Assembly (NCBI GenBank): GCA_963735045.1
Contig: CAVTIZ010000003.1
Location: 248,001-312,000, forward strand
Direction of reading: 5' to 3'
DNA length: 64,000 bases
Source of the DNA: Salsipaludibacter sp963735045
GTDB taxonomy: Bacteria; Actinomycetota; Nitriliruptoria; Nitriliruptorales; Nitriliruptoraceae
Shown: piece after piece, positions 53,538 through 63,600 of the stretch
Position numbering within the stretch: the stretch's first letter is position 1
Layout of the letters: every line of letters starts with the position of its first letter
Translations under genes and position numbers: made by a program
Notes under the pieces: generated by a model
The model's database searches: none
Told to the model about the DNA's origin: nothing
Seen by the model: only the letters and a program-made list of their open reading frames with translations

Positions 53538-54004
53538 CGCCGGACATCGAGCGATTGCAGGAACGCCTTCGTGCGTTCTCTGCGGAGCGTGACTGGGACC
53601 AGTACCACACACCGAAGAACCTGGCGATGGCGCTTGCCGGCGAGGCGGGCGAGTTGCTGGCCGAGTTCCAGTGGCTCACCCCTGAGGAGGCGCAGTCAGT
53701 CATGGAGGACGCCGGCAAGGCCGCCGCAGTCCGTGACGAACTGGCCGACGTCGCGATCTACCTCCTGCGCCTGGCCGACGTGCTCGGCGTCGACCTGGCG
53801 GCGGCCGCCGACGCCAAGATCGACCGCAACGGACGAGACGGTTCCCCGCCGACGGCGTGGATCGACCCGCCGATCGTTGTGAGCGAGGTCACCCCCATCG
53901 CCGGTGAGGACGCTCGAGAGAAGCGAATGGCGGCAGAGCCGTCGCCGAGGCGGCCGCGGGACGCCGCTCGTGCTCGACGAGTCTGGGCATCGCACTGGCC
54001 CTGA
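53534..54004 (+). CDS. MazG-family nucleotide pyrophosphohydrolase with frameshifted tail
   Basis: From GTG 53534, which overlaps the previous stop (GTGA), the first ~100 residues are a complete MazG domain: RDWDQYHTPKNLAMALAGEA, GELLAEFQWLTPEEAQSVM and DELADVAIYLLRLADVLGVD. They closely resemble the MazG half of the gene at 44519. Around 53832 the family ending (N-E-R-R-F/Y-P) is replaced by NGRDGSPP, and the frame runs on into the next gene to 54004, so a single-base shift probably moved the true stop. MazG hydrolyses (d)NTPs, and here it may deplete or sanitise nucleotides. The domain itself is intact. Confidence 0.8.
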   Translation: MTPDIERLQERLRAFSAERDWDQYHTPKNLAMALAGEAGELLAEFQWLTPEEAQSVMEDAGKAAAVRDELADVAIYLLRLADVLGVDLAAAADAKIDRNGRDGSPPTAWIDPPIVVSEVTPIAGEDAREKRMAAEPSPRRPRDAARARRVWASHWP

Positions 54005-54551
54005 ACCCCGTCGACGTCGCACGTGGACATCGACAACCTCGCACGCCCCGTCCTTGCCGGCCTCCGGGACGCCGGTGTGTGCTCGTGGGGGTACCGCGGT
54101 CTGGATGCCCTGTCGGTCACGAAGGACGTCGACATCCCCGGCGTCACCGTGGCGCTCGATCCGACGTCCTGCCCCGGCCGAGGCCCCGGCGCTCATTGTG
54201 GCCTTCAACGCCCTTCCGGGAAGTCGCGCATTCGACATGGGGGCCTGGGAGGCTGCGGTCGACGAGGCGGTCACCGACCAGGTGACTGGCCCGGCCTGGG
54301 TCGACATCGCCGTCCGAACCGAGCGATCGCTCGAAGGGATCATGAAGCCGACCATCGATGGCCTGTCACCGCTGCTCGGTCGGGACCCGAAGGCACACCT
54401 GCCGTTCACCCCCAACGACCACCTCGTCGAACGCCTGACCGTCCGCCGTGTGCAGTCGGGTCCGGTCCTCACCGTGCGTGCCGGCCCGATCCGGTGCCCG
54501 CACCCTGACCCACGATCAAGTCCGAAGCGCGGAGGTGCCGATGGTGGCTGA
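53855..54551 (+). pseudogene. RusA-like Holliday-junction-resolvase-family protein, frameshifted
   Basis: Co-linear pieces in three frames: IDPPIVVSEVTPIAGEDARE, then LVLDESGH and VDIDNLARPVLAGLRDAGV, YRGLDALSVTKDVDIPG, and PALIVAFNALPGSRAFDMGA with SLEGIMKPTIDGLSPLLGRD. D-x-D-N-L-x-x-P-x-L-x-x-L matches the metal-binding helix of RusA. The start is hidden because the upstream MazG frame runs through it. At least three shifts interrupt it. It overlaps the following zinc-ribbon gene by 11 bases. A role in DNA processing within the island is inferred. Confidence 0.55.
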
Positions 54552-54816
54552 CAGCTACGAGGAACTCAGTCGTCAACGGGCACAGGCGGGAAGAGGCCGT
54601 CCGCGACCAGGCCGCCCTGAACGGCCGATGGGGTGGATCACGGCATTGGGCAGCTACGTGGTGTGCGCCCAGTGTGTCGATTCGGCGCAGGCAGCGGAGG
54701 GCAGGATTCGGCAGGGCCCGATGAAGCCGATGCTGGAGCCGCGGCGTGCGCTGGCGGTGGAGTGCGCCGTTTGTGATCGCCCCCTGTGGGACGTCTTCGA
54801 CCCTGGTGCGCCCTGA
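54541..54816 (+). CDS. Small zinc-ribbon protein
   Basis: A 91-residue protein from ATG 54541 with GAGGTG upstream. Two CxxC pairs, VVCAQCVDS and VECAVCDRPLWD, about 35 residues apart would bind one zinc ion. The N-terminal ~35 residues are basic and Gly/Pro-rich. No named family was recognised. It is the last gene of the defence island and overlaps the RusA-like frame by 11 bases, so it is probably co-expressed; a nucleic-acid-binding role is a guess. Confidence 0.6.
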   Translation: MVADSYEELSRQRAQAGRGRPRPGRPERPMGWITALGSYVVCAQCVDSAQAAEGRIRQGPMKPMLEPRRALAVECAVCDRPLWDVFDPGAP

Positions 54817-54878
54817 CGATTTTCGGGCGGCGCCGGCCGACCTGCTGGCCAGGGCGCGGTCGACGGCGAAGCGGCCGG

Positions 54879-55891
54879 TCAGCCGACCAAGACCAGCGAA
54901 GTGATGCCGAGGGCGTAGAAGCCGATGATCGCCACGCCCTCGAACCCGATGGCGCGCTCGTCCCGGCGGAGCATGCCGGCGGCCAGGACCGCCACCAGCA
55001 CCACGGTGACGGCCATGAGGAACAACGCCGAGCTGTCGGCGGCGTGGTAGATCGAGCCATCCCGGTAGGCGATGTCGGCGGCCGCGACGAACAGGACGTC
55101 GAAGGTGTTGCCGCCGAGGATGTCGCCGACGGCCAGGGTGACGGCCCCGATGCGCACGGCGGCGATGACCGTGACCAGTTCGGGCAGCGACGTCACGACG
55201 CTGGTGAACAGCGCACCGACCAGCGACCCGGACAGGCCGGTCTGGTCGGCCAACGACAGGCCGGCGGTCCCCACGACCCAGCCGGTGGCGGCCACGACCG
55301 CCGCCGAGATGCCGAACTCCACCCACAGCCGGGACATGGTCCGCCCGGAGTGCTCCTCGTCGGGTTCGTCGACCACGGTCTTGTCGGTCTGTTCCGGCGC
55401 CCAGCGTGGATTGCGGTGGGCGTCACGCGACCAGCAGGAGCCCGTACACGTACATGGCCACCAGCAGGAACGTGCGCCGGGTGGATGCCCAGCAGCGTGA
55501 CGTCGGGCGACCCCGTGGCGCCCAGCACGAGCCCGATCAGGCTCACCAGCACCATGGACTGGACCATGTTGGGCACCGACGCCGCCGCGTGTTCGAGGTT
55601 GACGGGCCGGTAGAAGCTGTCCGCGATGGCCAGGAACACCGTCTGCGCCGCGATCCCGCCGATCGCGTTGCTCATGGCGAAGCCGGCCTCGCCGGACGCA
55701 GCGCCGAGGATCGTCGTGATCAGGCCCGGGAGCGACGTCGTGGCGCCCAGCAGCAGCGCACCGGCCAGGGCCTCGCCCATGCCGGTGCGGTCGGCGAGCT
55801 CGTCGACCAGGTGGGTGAAGCGCACCCCCACGGTGACCAGCACAACGCCAGCCACGACCAGCGCCGCGCCGGCCACCGGCACGGACCACAT
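54879..55891 (-). pseudogene. Sodium/calcium exchanger (CaCA) family membrane protein, two frameshifts
   Basis: About 335 residues with 10-11 hydrophobic helices and the two inverted alpha repeats: GATTSLPGLITTILGA with SNAIGGIAAQTVF, and VTSLPELVTVIAAVRIG with GDILGGNTFDVLF. These G/S-x-S-x-P-E/G-L and G-N-x-x-(D/Q) segments bind and move Ca2+ or another cation in exchange for Na+ or H+. In the central loop two single extra bases (near 55485 and 55430) move the frame from HPA to TFLLVAMYVYGLLLV and then to RDAHRNPRW. The rest is intact, so the gene may be whole. ATG 55891 gives a normal first helix. It is convergent with the zinc-ribbon gene. Confidence 0.85.
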
Positions 55892-56180
55892 CACGTCCAC
55901 AGTGCGGCCTCCAGCGCTCCGGTCGACGAACCACCCGTGGCTCGTCGGCTCGATCCGGTGCGGCCCCGGCGCACCTGCACGCCGACGTGTCACGCTACTG
56001 GGGGACCTGCCTGGCCCGACCCCCGTCGCACGGGCGGTGGCGACCACGGCGGCATGCGAGCGTTGACGCCACCAGTGCCGACGCCCCTCTGCCCTGTGAC
56101 CGCGACCGGTTGGCCTGCCCTGACCACCAGTCGCTTCTTGGTGGGTTCTTCGATCCTGGTCGCCTTCGGGCGTCCAGGAG

Positions 56181-57058
56181 TCACTCCCAGCCAGCCAAGT
56201 CCACGAGCTCCGCGAGCATGTCGTCGACGTGGCCGACGCCGATGGACAGGTGGCCCTCGCCCTGCTCGAGGTGGGCGTGCACGTCAGGGATCCGCGCGGC
56301 CAACCACTGGCCGTGGGCGAACGGGACCATGAGGTCCTCCGAGCCCTGCCACAGGGTCACGGGCACCTCGATCTCGTCCAGTTCGAAGCCCCAGTCGGAC
56401 ACGAACGCGAGGTCGTCGTCCAGCCACCCGTCGACCCCGGTGCGGACGGCCTCGCGCATCGACGGCCCGCATGTCCTCGGCGAGCTCGCCGGTGATCACC
56501 GCCCGGTCCACCGGCGGCAGGAGCGTGGAGAGCATCTCGATGATCGCTTCGACGGTGATGTCGCCCATGCCGGCGACCTCGCCCTCGAGGTAGGGCCGCA
56601 GCGTGTCCTCGCCGGCGACGGCCGCGCCGAACTCGTCGTGGTTGTCCTGGCCCATGCCCGCCAGGAAGTCCAGGTCCTCGGCGTCGAAGGGGGCGACGCC
56701 CGCGCTGCACAGGACCGCCCGGGCTGCACCGAGGCGGGCACCGCAGGCCAGGGCGTGCGGGCCGCCGCCCGAGTGGCCACCGACGACGCACTCGTCGACC
56801 CCGAGGTGGGCCAACACCTCCTCCGCGTCGGCCACGACGTCCACGATGCGCCGCCCCGGCAGTCGAGTCGATCCCGCCGCAGCCGGGTCGCGACCACATC
56901 ACGACCCGCAGGCCGTGATCGCTGGCCGAGCGCACCAGGTGGCGTGGCGGCACCCCGATCCGGGCGTGCCGTGGAAGAACACCGGCCACGCGGCCGTCGT
57001 CGGGTCCCTCGACCCGCACGTCCAGCACCCGGCCGTCGCGCAACGTGACCTGCTCCAT
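56181..57058 (-). pseudogene. Alpha/beta hydrolase (proline-iminopeptidase-like), several frameshifts
   Basis: From ATG 57058 (GAGGGGAC upstream) pieces give VTLRDGRVLDVRVEGP, then HGTPGSG in a shifted frame, HLVRSASDHGLRVVMWSRPG, then VDVVADAEEVLAHLGVD and GGHSGGGPHALACGARL (nucleophile elbow, Ser), and after a last shift TLWQGSEDLMVPFAHG (acid) and GEGHLSIG (His). Together they make a complete ~290-residue hydrolase. Shifts lie near 56975, 56945, 56870 and 56468, three of them one extra G. Substrate unknown. Probably intact if the shifts are sequence errors. Confidence 0.8.
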
Positions 57059-57219
57059 GGCGTCCCCTCGCCTCGCCGGACCGCACGCTAGCCGCGGGCC
57101 CGATTCGCACCCAGCCCACCGCGCCTACCCGGGCCCGTTGTCCCCAAGCCGAGGAATCGCGCCATCGGGGGTGCGCTGGGCCAGGCACGATGGTGCGTCA
57201 CTGCACCGGGGATGGCACC

Positions 57220-57510
57220 ATGGCCGTGGACGAAGCCGCACGTCACCAGCCGGACAACGACCTGGTCGAGGCGGTGGGACCCGAATCGACAGGCACGATC
57301 ATGGAGTTGCTGCCACCGGTGGGCTGGGCCGACGTCGCCACGAAACAGGACCTGGCCTCACTGCAGAACGCCCTGCGTGCCGACCTGTACGCCGAGATCG
57401 GCACCCTGCGGACCGAGTTCCACACGACCATGCGCACGATGCTGTTCAGCATGATCGGGGCGATGTTCACCCTCGCGGGGCTGACCTGGGCTGCGGTGTC
57501 CCTGGCCTGA
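57220..57510 (+). CDS. Small coiled-coil protein with a C-terminal membrane anchor
   Basis: A 96-residue protein. GWADVATKQDLASLQNALRADLY is a heptad-repeat helix leading into one C-terminal transmembrane helix (MLFSMIGAMFTLAGLTWAAVSL). This is the DUF1640/CCDC90-like layout of small tail-anchored coiled-coil proteins. ATG 57220 is preferred over ATG 57190 because GGGGA lies eight bases upstream. It is separated from the Wadjet genes by 133 bp and is not clearly part of them. Confidence 0.65.
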   Translation: MAVDEAARHQPDNDLVEAVGPESTGTIMELLPPVGWADVATKQDLASLQNALRADLYAEIGTLRTEFHTTMRTMLFSMIGAMFTLAGLTWAAVSLA

Positions 57511-57643
57511 GCGAACGACACGCCAGGCTCGGCCTCGATCGTCGCCAAGCCCACTCCCGGCGACGCTCGCGACGGTTGCCCGTGGCCTGCTGACTGTCAC
57601 GGTTCGCCGCTACCGTGCGCCTTCCTCCGCCGACCGGGGGACC

Positions 57644-59311
57644 ATGGACGACCAACACACCCCGACGAAGCCTCCCGAGCGCGTGGGTGCCGCCACGCCC
57701 GGCCGGCTCCTGGACCAGGTCAGCGTGTTCCGGTACGCGACCGCCCCGAACGCGCCGACCTATCGTGCGATCATGCAGGTCTGCTACGACGCGGTGCAGC
57801 GCTACGTCGTCGAGCTGCGTGCCCCCGACATCCTCACCGACGTCCGCGCGTCGGGGTTCGCCATCGAGATCGCCGACCTCGACGAGCTCGAGACTCGGCA
57901 CCTCGACCAGCTGGTGCGGTGGGGCAACCTGTCCGCGACCCATGACCCGGCCGGCGTCGACCGGCTGGCCGACTTCTACCACCGCCGCCTCGTCTACCAC
58001 CTGACCGACGCCGGCGAGGCCGCCCATCGCGCCATCGACGAGGTCGAGCGCACCATCGGCCGGTCCGGGTCGCTGCAGACCACGATGCTCGCACGCATCC
58101 GCGACACGCTGGCGGCGCTGCTCGCCATCGGTGACGACCATCCGGACGGGCCCGATCAACTGCCCGGACCCGATCGGGTCTATGGACTGGTCCACGACCT
58201 CACCAGCGCATTCGACACGCTCACGCACGAGGCCAACCGGTTCGTGACCGACCTCGGCGAGCTCACCTCGGAGGGGCGCGACGAGGCGATCAGCGACCAG
58301 CGCTTCACCGCCATCAAGGCCGCCGTGCTCACCTACATCCAGCGGTTCGTCGACGAGTTGCGCCGGGTTGCCGACGACATCCAGCAGGCGGCGCAGGCCC
58401 TGGACGCCGGGCCGATCCAACGACTGCTGGAACGGGCCTCGCACTCGGCCGACCTGCCCGACTTCGACGGCCGGGGCACGGCCCGCCAGGAGTGGGTCGT
58501 CGAGCACCAGCAACGCTGGTCCGGGATCGCCGCCTGGTTCGTCGGCGACGCCACCGAACCCGCCACGGTGGATCGCCTCGCCGACTTCGCGATCGGTGCC
58601 GTGCTGACCCTGACCCGCACGCTCGGCCGCCTCAACGACCAGCAGGGGACCACCCACGGCCGCACGGACGACTTCCTCACCCTCGCCCAGTGGTTCGCCG
58701 GCTGCGACGACGACCCGGCGGCGCACCGACTGTGGCATGCCGCCTTCGGGCTGCACGGCGCCCGTCACCTGCACATCCCCGAGGACGACGAGGGCCTGAC
58801 CTCGGCCCGGACCAGCTGGTGGGACGCCGCGCCGGTCCGAGTGCCCACGCGCCTGCGCAGCCACGGCCGGGTCAGCCGCGCGGGCCGGACCCCGAAGGCG
58901 GCCGACCACGCCCGGGAGCGCAGGTTCCTCGCGGCACGGGCCCGCCGCGAGCGTGCCCAGGTCGAGGCCGCCGTGGCGCGCTTCGCCGGCCGGGCCCTGC
59001 ACCTGTCGGACCTGGACCAGCTCGACCCGCACGAGTTCGACCTGCTGCTGTCGCTGCTGGACACCGCCCTGGTGGCCCCCCGCGACGACGGGGGTCGCCG
59101 GGCGACCCGGACCGCCGACGGCCGGTTGGAGGTGGCACTGGTGGCCCCGGACGACGGGGCGACCTGCGAGCTCGCGACCGGCGCCGGCCGGTTGCGCTGC
59201 GCGGACTACCTCGTGGAGGTGGCCGACCTCCATGCGCCTGCCCGACACGTCCTGGTCGGTGCGGCGGTCGGCGGCAACCCCGTTGGCGAGACTGGGGGAG
59301 CGGGCGCGTGA
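57644..59311 (+). CDS. jetA: Wadjet type II protein JetA (TIGR02677/DUF2397, MukF-like kleisin)
   Basis: A 555-residue protein of the TIGR02677 family. Its start, LLDQVSVFRYATAPNAPTYRAIM, and the winged-helix segment around DILTDVRASGFAIEIADLDE are typical, followed by long helices and LNDQQGTTHGRTDDFLTLAQWF. C-terminal residues DYLVEVADLHAPARHV end the family domain. JetA is the kleisin of an SMC-like complex that detects and cleaves small circular plasmid DNA. GGGGGA precedes ATG 57644. It overlaps jetB by four bases (GTGA), so the operon is translationally coupled. The defence role is established for the family; activity here is inferred. Confidence 0.9.
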   Translation: MDDQHTPTKPPERVGAATPGRLLDQVSVFRYATAPNAPTYRAIMQVCYDAVQRYVVELRAPDILTDVRASGFAIEIADLDELETRHLDQLVRWGNLSATHDPAGVDRLADFYHRRLVYHLTDAGEAAHRAIDEVERTIGRSGSLQTTMLARIRDTLAALLAIGDDHPDGPDQLPGPDRVYGLVHDLTSAFDTLTHEANRFVTDLGELTSEGRDEAISDQRFTAIKAAVLTYIQRFVDELRRVADDIQQAAQALDAGPIQRLLERASHSADLPDFDGRGTARQEWVVEHQQRWSGIAAWFVGDATEPATVDRLADFAIGAVLTLTRTLGRLNDQQGTTHGRTDDFLTLAQWFAGCDDDPAAHRLWHAAFGLHGARHLHIPEDDEGLTSARTSWWDAAPVRVPTRLRSHGRVSRAGRTPKAADHARERRFLAARARRERAQVEAAVARFAGRALHLSDLDQLDPHEFDLLLSLLDTALVAPRDDGGRRATRTADGRLEVALVAPDDGATCELATGAGRLRCADYLVEVADLHAPARHVLVGAAVGGNPVGETGGAGA

Positions 59312-60624
59312 GCAGCAACCTGGGCGTGGTCCTGGACCGTGCGGCCGACCGCGAGCGGCGAGACGCCGTGCGGCACCTGCTGGCCCGCCCGATGACTGGC
59401 CAGCGCGAGGATGCCCAGGCGTGGGCCGCGATCGTCCGCCACCGTCGGGCACTGGTCGACTGGTTCGCCGAGCACACCGGCTGGCAGTTGGTCGTCGACG
59501 AGTCGGGCGGGCTGGCCCGGCTCCACAAGGTCCCGGCCCGTGACGACGACACCCGCCCGGCGCGGGCGCCGACCAGCAGTGCGCGGCCGTTCGACCGCCG
59601 TCGCTACAGCCTGCTGTGCCTGGTGCTCGCCGTGCTGGATGCGACTCCCGGCCAGACCACGTTGCGGCACGTCGCCGAGGACGTGGCGGAGCGCAGCCGC
59701 GACCTTGCCGGTGTGCGAGCCTTCGACGCCACCCGGTACGGCGAGCGGCGCGCGCTGGTGGACGCGCTCCGGCTGCTGGTCGACCTCGGCGTGCTGGCCG
59801 AACGGGACGGCGACACCGAACGCTTCGTCCGCGCCGACACCGGTGACGCCCTGTACGACATCGACGACCGTCGCCTCGCCCAACTGGTCGCCGCGCCGTC
59901 CTCCCCGTCGCTGGTCGACGACCCCGCCGACCTGCCGGTCGAGGTCTACCCCGACTCGGAGGAGGGACGCCGCCTGCGCGCGAGGCACATGGTCACGCGG
60001 CGGCTCCTGGACGACCCGGTCGTCCACTACGACGACCTCGACGAGCGCGAGGTCGACTGGCTCACCCACGCGCTCGGGTTCGTGCACGAGCTGCTGGACC
60101 GCGACGTCGGGCTGGTCGTCGAACGTCGCGCCGAGGGCCTGCTCGCGGTCGACCCGGACCGCGAGCTGACCGACGAGTCCTTCCCCGACGGGGGATCGAC
60201 CGCCAAGCACGCGGCGTTGCTGCTCGCCGAGTTGCTGACCGACCGTGCCCGACGGGCCCGTTCGGCGGGCGACGACGTCCCGGTCGTGGCCGACGCCGAG
60301 GTGGTGAGGCTGGTCGCCGAGCTGCGCGGCGCCCACGCGCAACGCTGCAACTGGGCTGCTGCCTACCGCGACGACGACGGTGCGGCGCTGGCGGCCGACG
60401 CCGTCGCGCTGCTGGCGCGGTTCGGCCTGGTCGCCGCCGTCGATGGCGGCTGGCGCCCACGGCCCGCGATCGCACGTTTCGCCCCCCAGGCCGTGGGCAC
60501 CGGTGGCGATGCTGCTGGGACGTCGCCAGCGCCCCTGGGTGGCGGACACCACGACGGCCGGGTGGCCGAGGCAGCCGAGGACGGCGGGCAGCTCGACCTG
60601 CTGTCACCAGGAGGGCCGGCGTGA
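59308..60624 (+). CDS. jetB: Wadjet type II protein JetB (TIGR02678/DUF2398, MukE-like)
   Basis: A 438-residue protein of the TIGR02678 family. RRDAVRHLLARPMTGQREDA opens the family; HRRALVDWFAEHTGWQLVVD and LARLHKVPA follow, and a winged helix contains FDRRRYSLLCLVLAVLDA and QTTLRHVAEDVA. YDIDDRRLAQLVA and MVTRRLLDDPVVHYDDL are also family segments. The last ~45 residues are Gly/Ala-rich and variable. JetB is the KITE subunit that binds the JetA kleisin. GTG 59308 overlaps the jetA stop and has a GGGGGAG upstream; the stop overlaps the jetC start by four bases. Confidence 0.9.
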   Translation: MSSNLGVVLDRAADRERRDAVRHLLARPMTGQREDAQAWAAIVRHRRALVDWFAEHTGWQLVVDESGGLARLHKVPARDDDTRPARAPTSSARPFDRRRYSLLCLVLAVLDATPGQTTLRHVAEDVAERSRDLAGVRAFDATRYGERRALVDALRLLVDLGVLAERDGDTERFVRADTGDALYDIDDRRLAQLVAAPSSPSLVDDPADLPVEVYPDSEEGRRLRARHMVTRRLLDDPVVHYDDLDEREVDWLTHALGFVHELLDRDVGLVVERRAEGLLAVDPDRELTDESFPDGGSTAKHAALLLAELLTDRARRARSAGDDVPVVADAEVVRLVAELRGAHAQRCNWAAAYRDDDGAALAADAVALLARFGLVAAVDGGWRPRPAIARFAPQAVGTGGDAAGTSPAPLGGGHHDGRVAEAAEDGGQLDLLSPGGPA

Positions 60625-63600
60625 CCACCACGTTGCTGGACCCCGCCGACCGGACGCCGACGGGCGACCTGCCGCAGCCGACGACGTCGCGGTGGCGGCC
60701 ACTGCGCGCCGGCCTGCAGAACATCTGGCAGTACGACCACACCACCCGGTTCGTGTTCCACGACGGGCGCCTGTTGCTGCGTGGCCGCAACGGCGTGGGC
60801 AAGACCAAGGTCGTGGAGGTGCTGCTGCCGTTCCTGTTGGAGGGGTCGATGCAGCCGGCGCGGCTCGACCCGTTCGGGTCCCGGTCGCGTCGCATGCACT
60901 ACAACCTGCTGCACGACGGCAACGCCGACCAGCAGACGGCGATCGGCTACGTCTGGCTCGAGTTCGGCAGGATCGGCCCGGACGGCGAGCCGGAGTACGC
61001 CACGATCGGGGCCGGGTTGCAGGCCCGGCGCAGCACCGACCAGGTCGAATCGTGGTTCTTCACCACGAGCCTGCGGGTCGACCAGCACCTGGACCTGGTC
61101 GACCAGTCACGGACGCCACGCTCACGTGCGTCCCTGGAGGAACTGCTCGACGAGCCAGGTGGCGAGGAGGAGGGCCCGCCGGGCACGGTGCTGAGGACCG
61201 CGCGGGACTACCGCACCGCCGTCAACCGGCTGCTGTTCGACGTCCCCGCCCCGCAGTACGAGGCGATGGTGGACGCGCTGCTGCGACTCCGCCAGCCCCA
61301 CCTGTCCGAGCGGCTCGAACCGAACCAACTCGACACCGTCCTGTCCGACAGCCTGCCCCCGCTCGACGAGGACCGGCTGCGCGAGGTCGCCGAGGGCTTC
61401 GACCGGCTCGAGGCCCACCGCACCGAGCTGGCCGACCGGCGTCGGTCGCTGGAGGCCGTCGAGGACTTCCTGGCCCTCTACACCGACTACGCCGCGGTCG
61501 TCGCCGTCGCGCGTGGACGCGCCGTCACGACCGCCGACTACCGCGTGCGCGGCGCGGCCGAGGCCGAGCGCACCGCCCGGGAGGAGCGCGACGACGCCGT
61601 GGCGGACCGGGACGAGCTGGTGGCCCGGATCCGCCACGTCGACGGGCAGGTGCGCGCGGCCGACGAGCGTCTGGTGACCCTCCGCCAGTCCGACGCCTAC
61701 CGGGCCGTGCAGGACCTCGAGCAGGCCGAGCAACAGCATGCCGACGCGCAGCGGCGAACCCGGGAGGCCACCGCCAGCCTCGATGCCAGCCGGGACGACC
61801 TCGACACCGCCACGCACGACCTCGAGCAGGTCCGGCGACGGCTCGACGAGCGCGGTGCCACGGTGTCCGAGGCGCAGCGACGCGCACGAGCGGCGGCCGG
61901 CGACGCCGACCTGGTCGACGAGCACGCGGGGCTCGTGGGTGGGCTCGCCGGGCGCGACGACCTGGACGATGACGAGGCCGAGGCCGCCCTCGCGACCACC
62001 CGCGGCACGTTGGGCACCATCGCGGACGACCGCGACCGGGCGATCGCCCGGGTCGGTGACGCCAACGCCGAGCTGGCCGAGGCCCGGCACCGGGTCGAGC
62101 GCGCGCAGGCGGCCCGTGACGACGCCGATGCGGTGGTCCGCGACGAGGCTGCCGCGGCTGGCCGGGCCGAGGAACAGGCCACGGCGGCACACGACACCTT
62201 CGCCGACGCACTGCGGGACTGGGCCGACGACGCCACCACGGTCGGACTCGACGAGGCGGCCGTGGGCGCGCTGGCCGACGCCGACCCCGAGCAGGCGTCA
62301 GCCGCCGCCCGAGCCGCCGCCGCCACGCGGCGCGACGAACTCGACGGGTCGGTCGTGGCGGCCCGCGCCGAGGTGGAGGACGTGGCAGCCACGCTCGCCG
62401 CCACGCACCACGAGCGCGACGAGCTCGCGGCGGCCTCACACCAACCCCCACCCGTCCCCGAGTGGCGGACCGGCGACCGCACCGATCGGCCGGGCGCCCC
62501 CTTCTACCTCCTGGTCGAGTTCACCGACGCCCTGGCGCCCCACCAGCAGGCCAACGTCGAGGCTGCCCTGGACGCGCTCGGGCTGCTCGACGCCTGGGTG
62601 TTGCCGGACGGGACGATGCTCGGGGGGGACGACCGGGACCTCGTCGTCGTGGAGGGAAGCGGCGCACCCGGTCGCACCCTCGCCGACGTGGCCCGGGCGG
62701 TGCCCACCGACGGGATGTGGGACGACACGATGGCGTCGGTCCTGCAGCGCGTCGCCGTTCGCGACGAGGCGGCGATCCATGCTGCAGCCGACGGCCAGTG
62801 GGACGAGTCCGTCGGCGACTGGCTGCCCGACGGGGGCACCGCGTACGTCAGCACGTCCGGCCACTTCGCCATGGGCCCGGTCGACGGGCGCACCGGTGGC
62901 AGCCAGGTCCGCTACATCGGCGCGGCTGCCCGGGAGCGGGCGCGTGAGCGGGCGCTGTCCGAGCTCGACGCCCGCCTCGCCGACCTCGACGACCGACACG
63001 CCACGGCAGCCACCGGGCTCGAGATCGCGACGGCCCGGCGCCGGCGGTTCGACGAGGAGCTGGACGCCTTCCCCTCCACGGGTGGCGTCATCGAGGCCCG
63101 CGCGGTCGCACGGGCCACGGCCCGACGCCTCGACGACGCCCGCGGGCAGCTCACGATCGCCGAACAGGCCGTGGCCGCCGCTCGTGACGACCTGGTGGAG
63201 GCCCGAGGACGCCGCGACGGGGTCGCGTTGGAGGTCGGGCTGGTGGCGCACGTCGAGCACCTCGGTGCGCTTGCCGGTGCCTCGCGTGCCTGGCGCGATG
63301 CGGTGGTGGCCTGGGTCACGGCGGTCGATCGTTGGCTGGACCAGCGGCGCCACCACGCCGGCGCCACGGCCCGCCTGGAGGGGATCCACGCACGAGCCAG
63401 GCGCGACCAGGAGATCGCCGACCGCGCCACCGTGGAGCGTGACCGGCTCGCGGAACGCGTGGCGACACTGCGCGACATGGTCGGGGCCGAGGCCGACGAC
63501 ATCCGCGAGCAGGTACGTACCGCAACCTCGGAGCGCGACGCCCACGATCGCGAGCGGCACGGCCTGGAGGCACGGCGCGGGCCGACCTTCGAGCGCGTCG

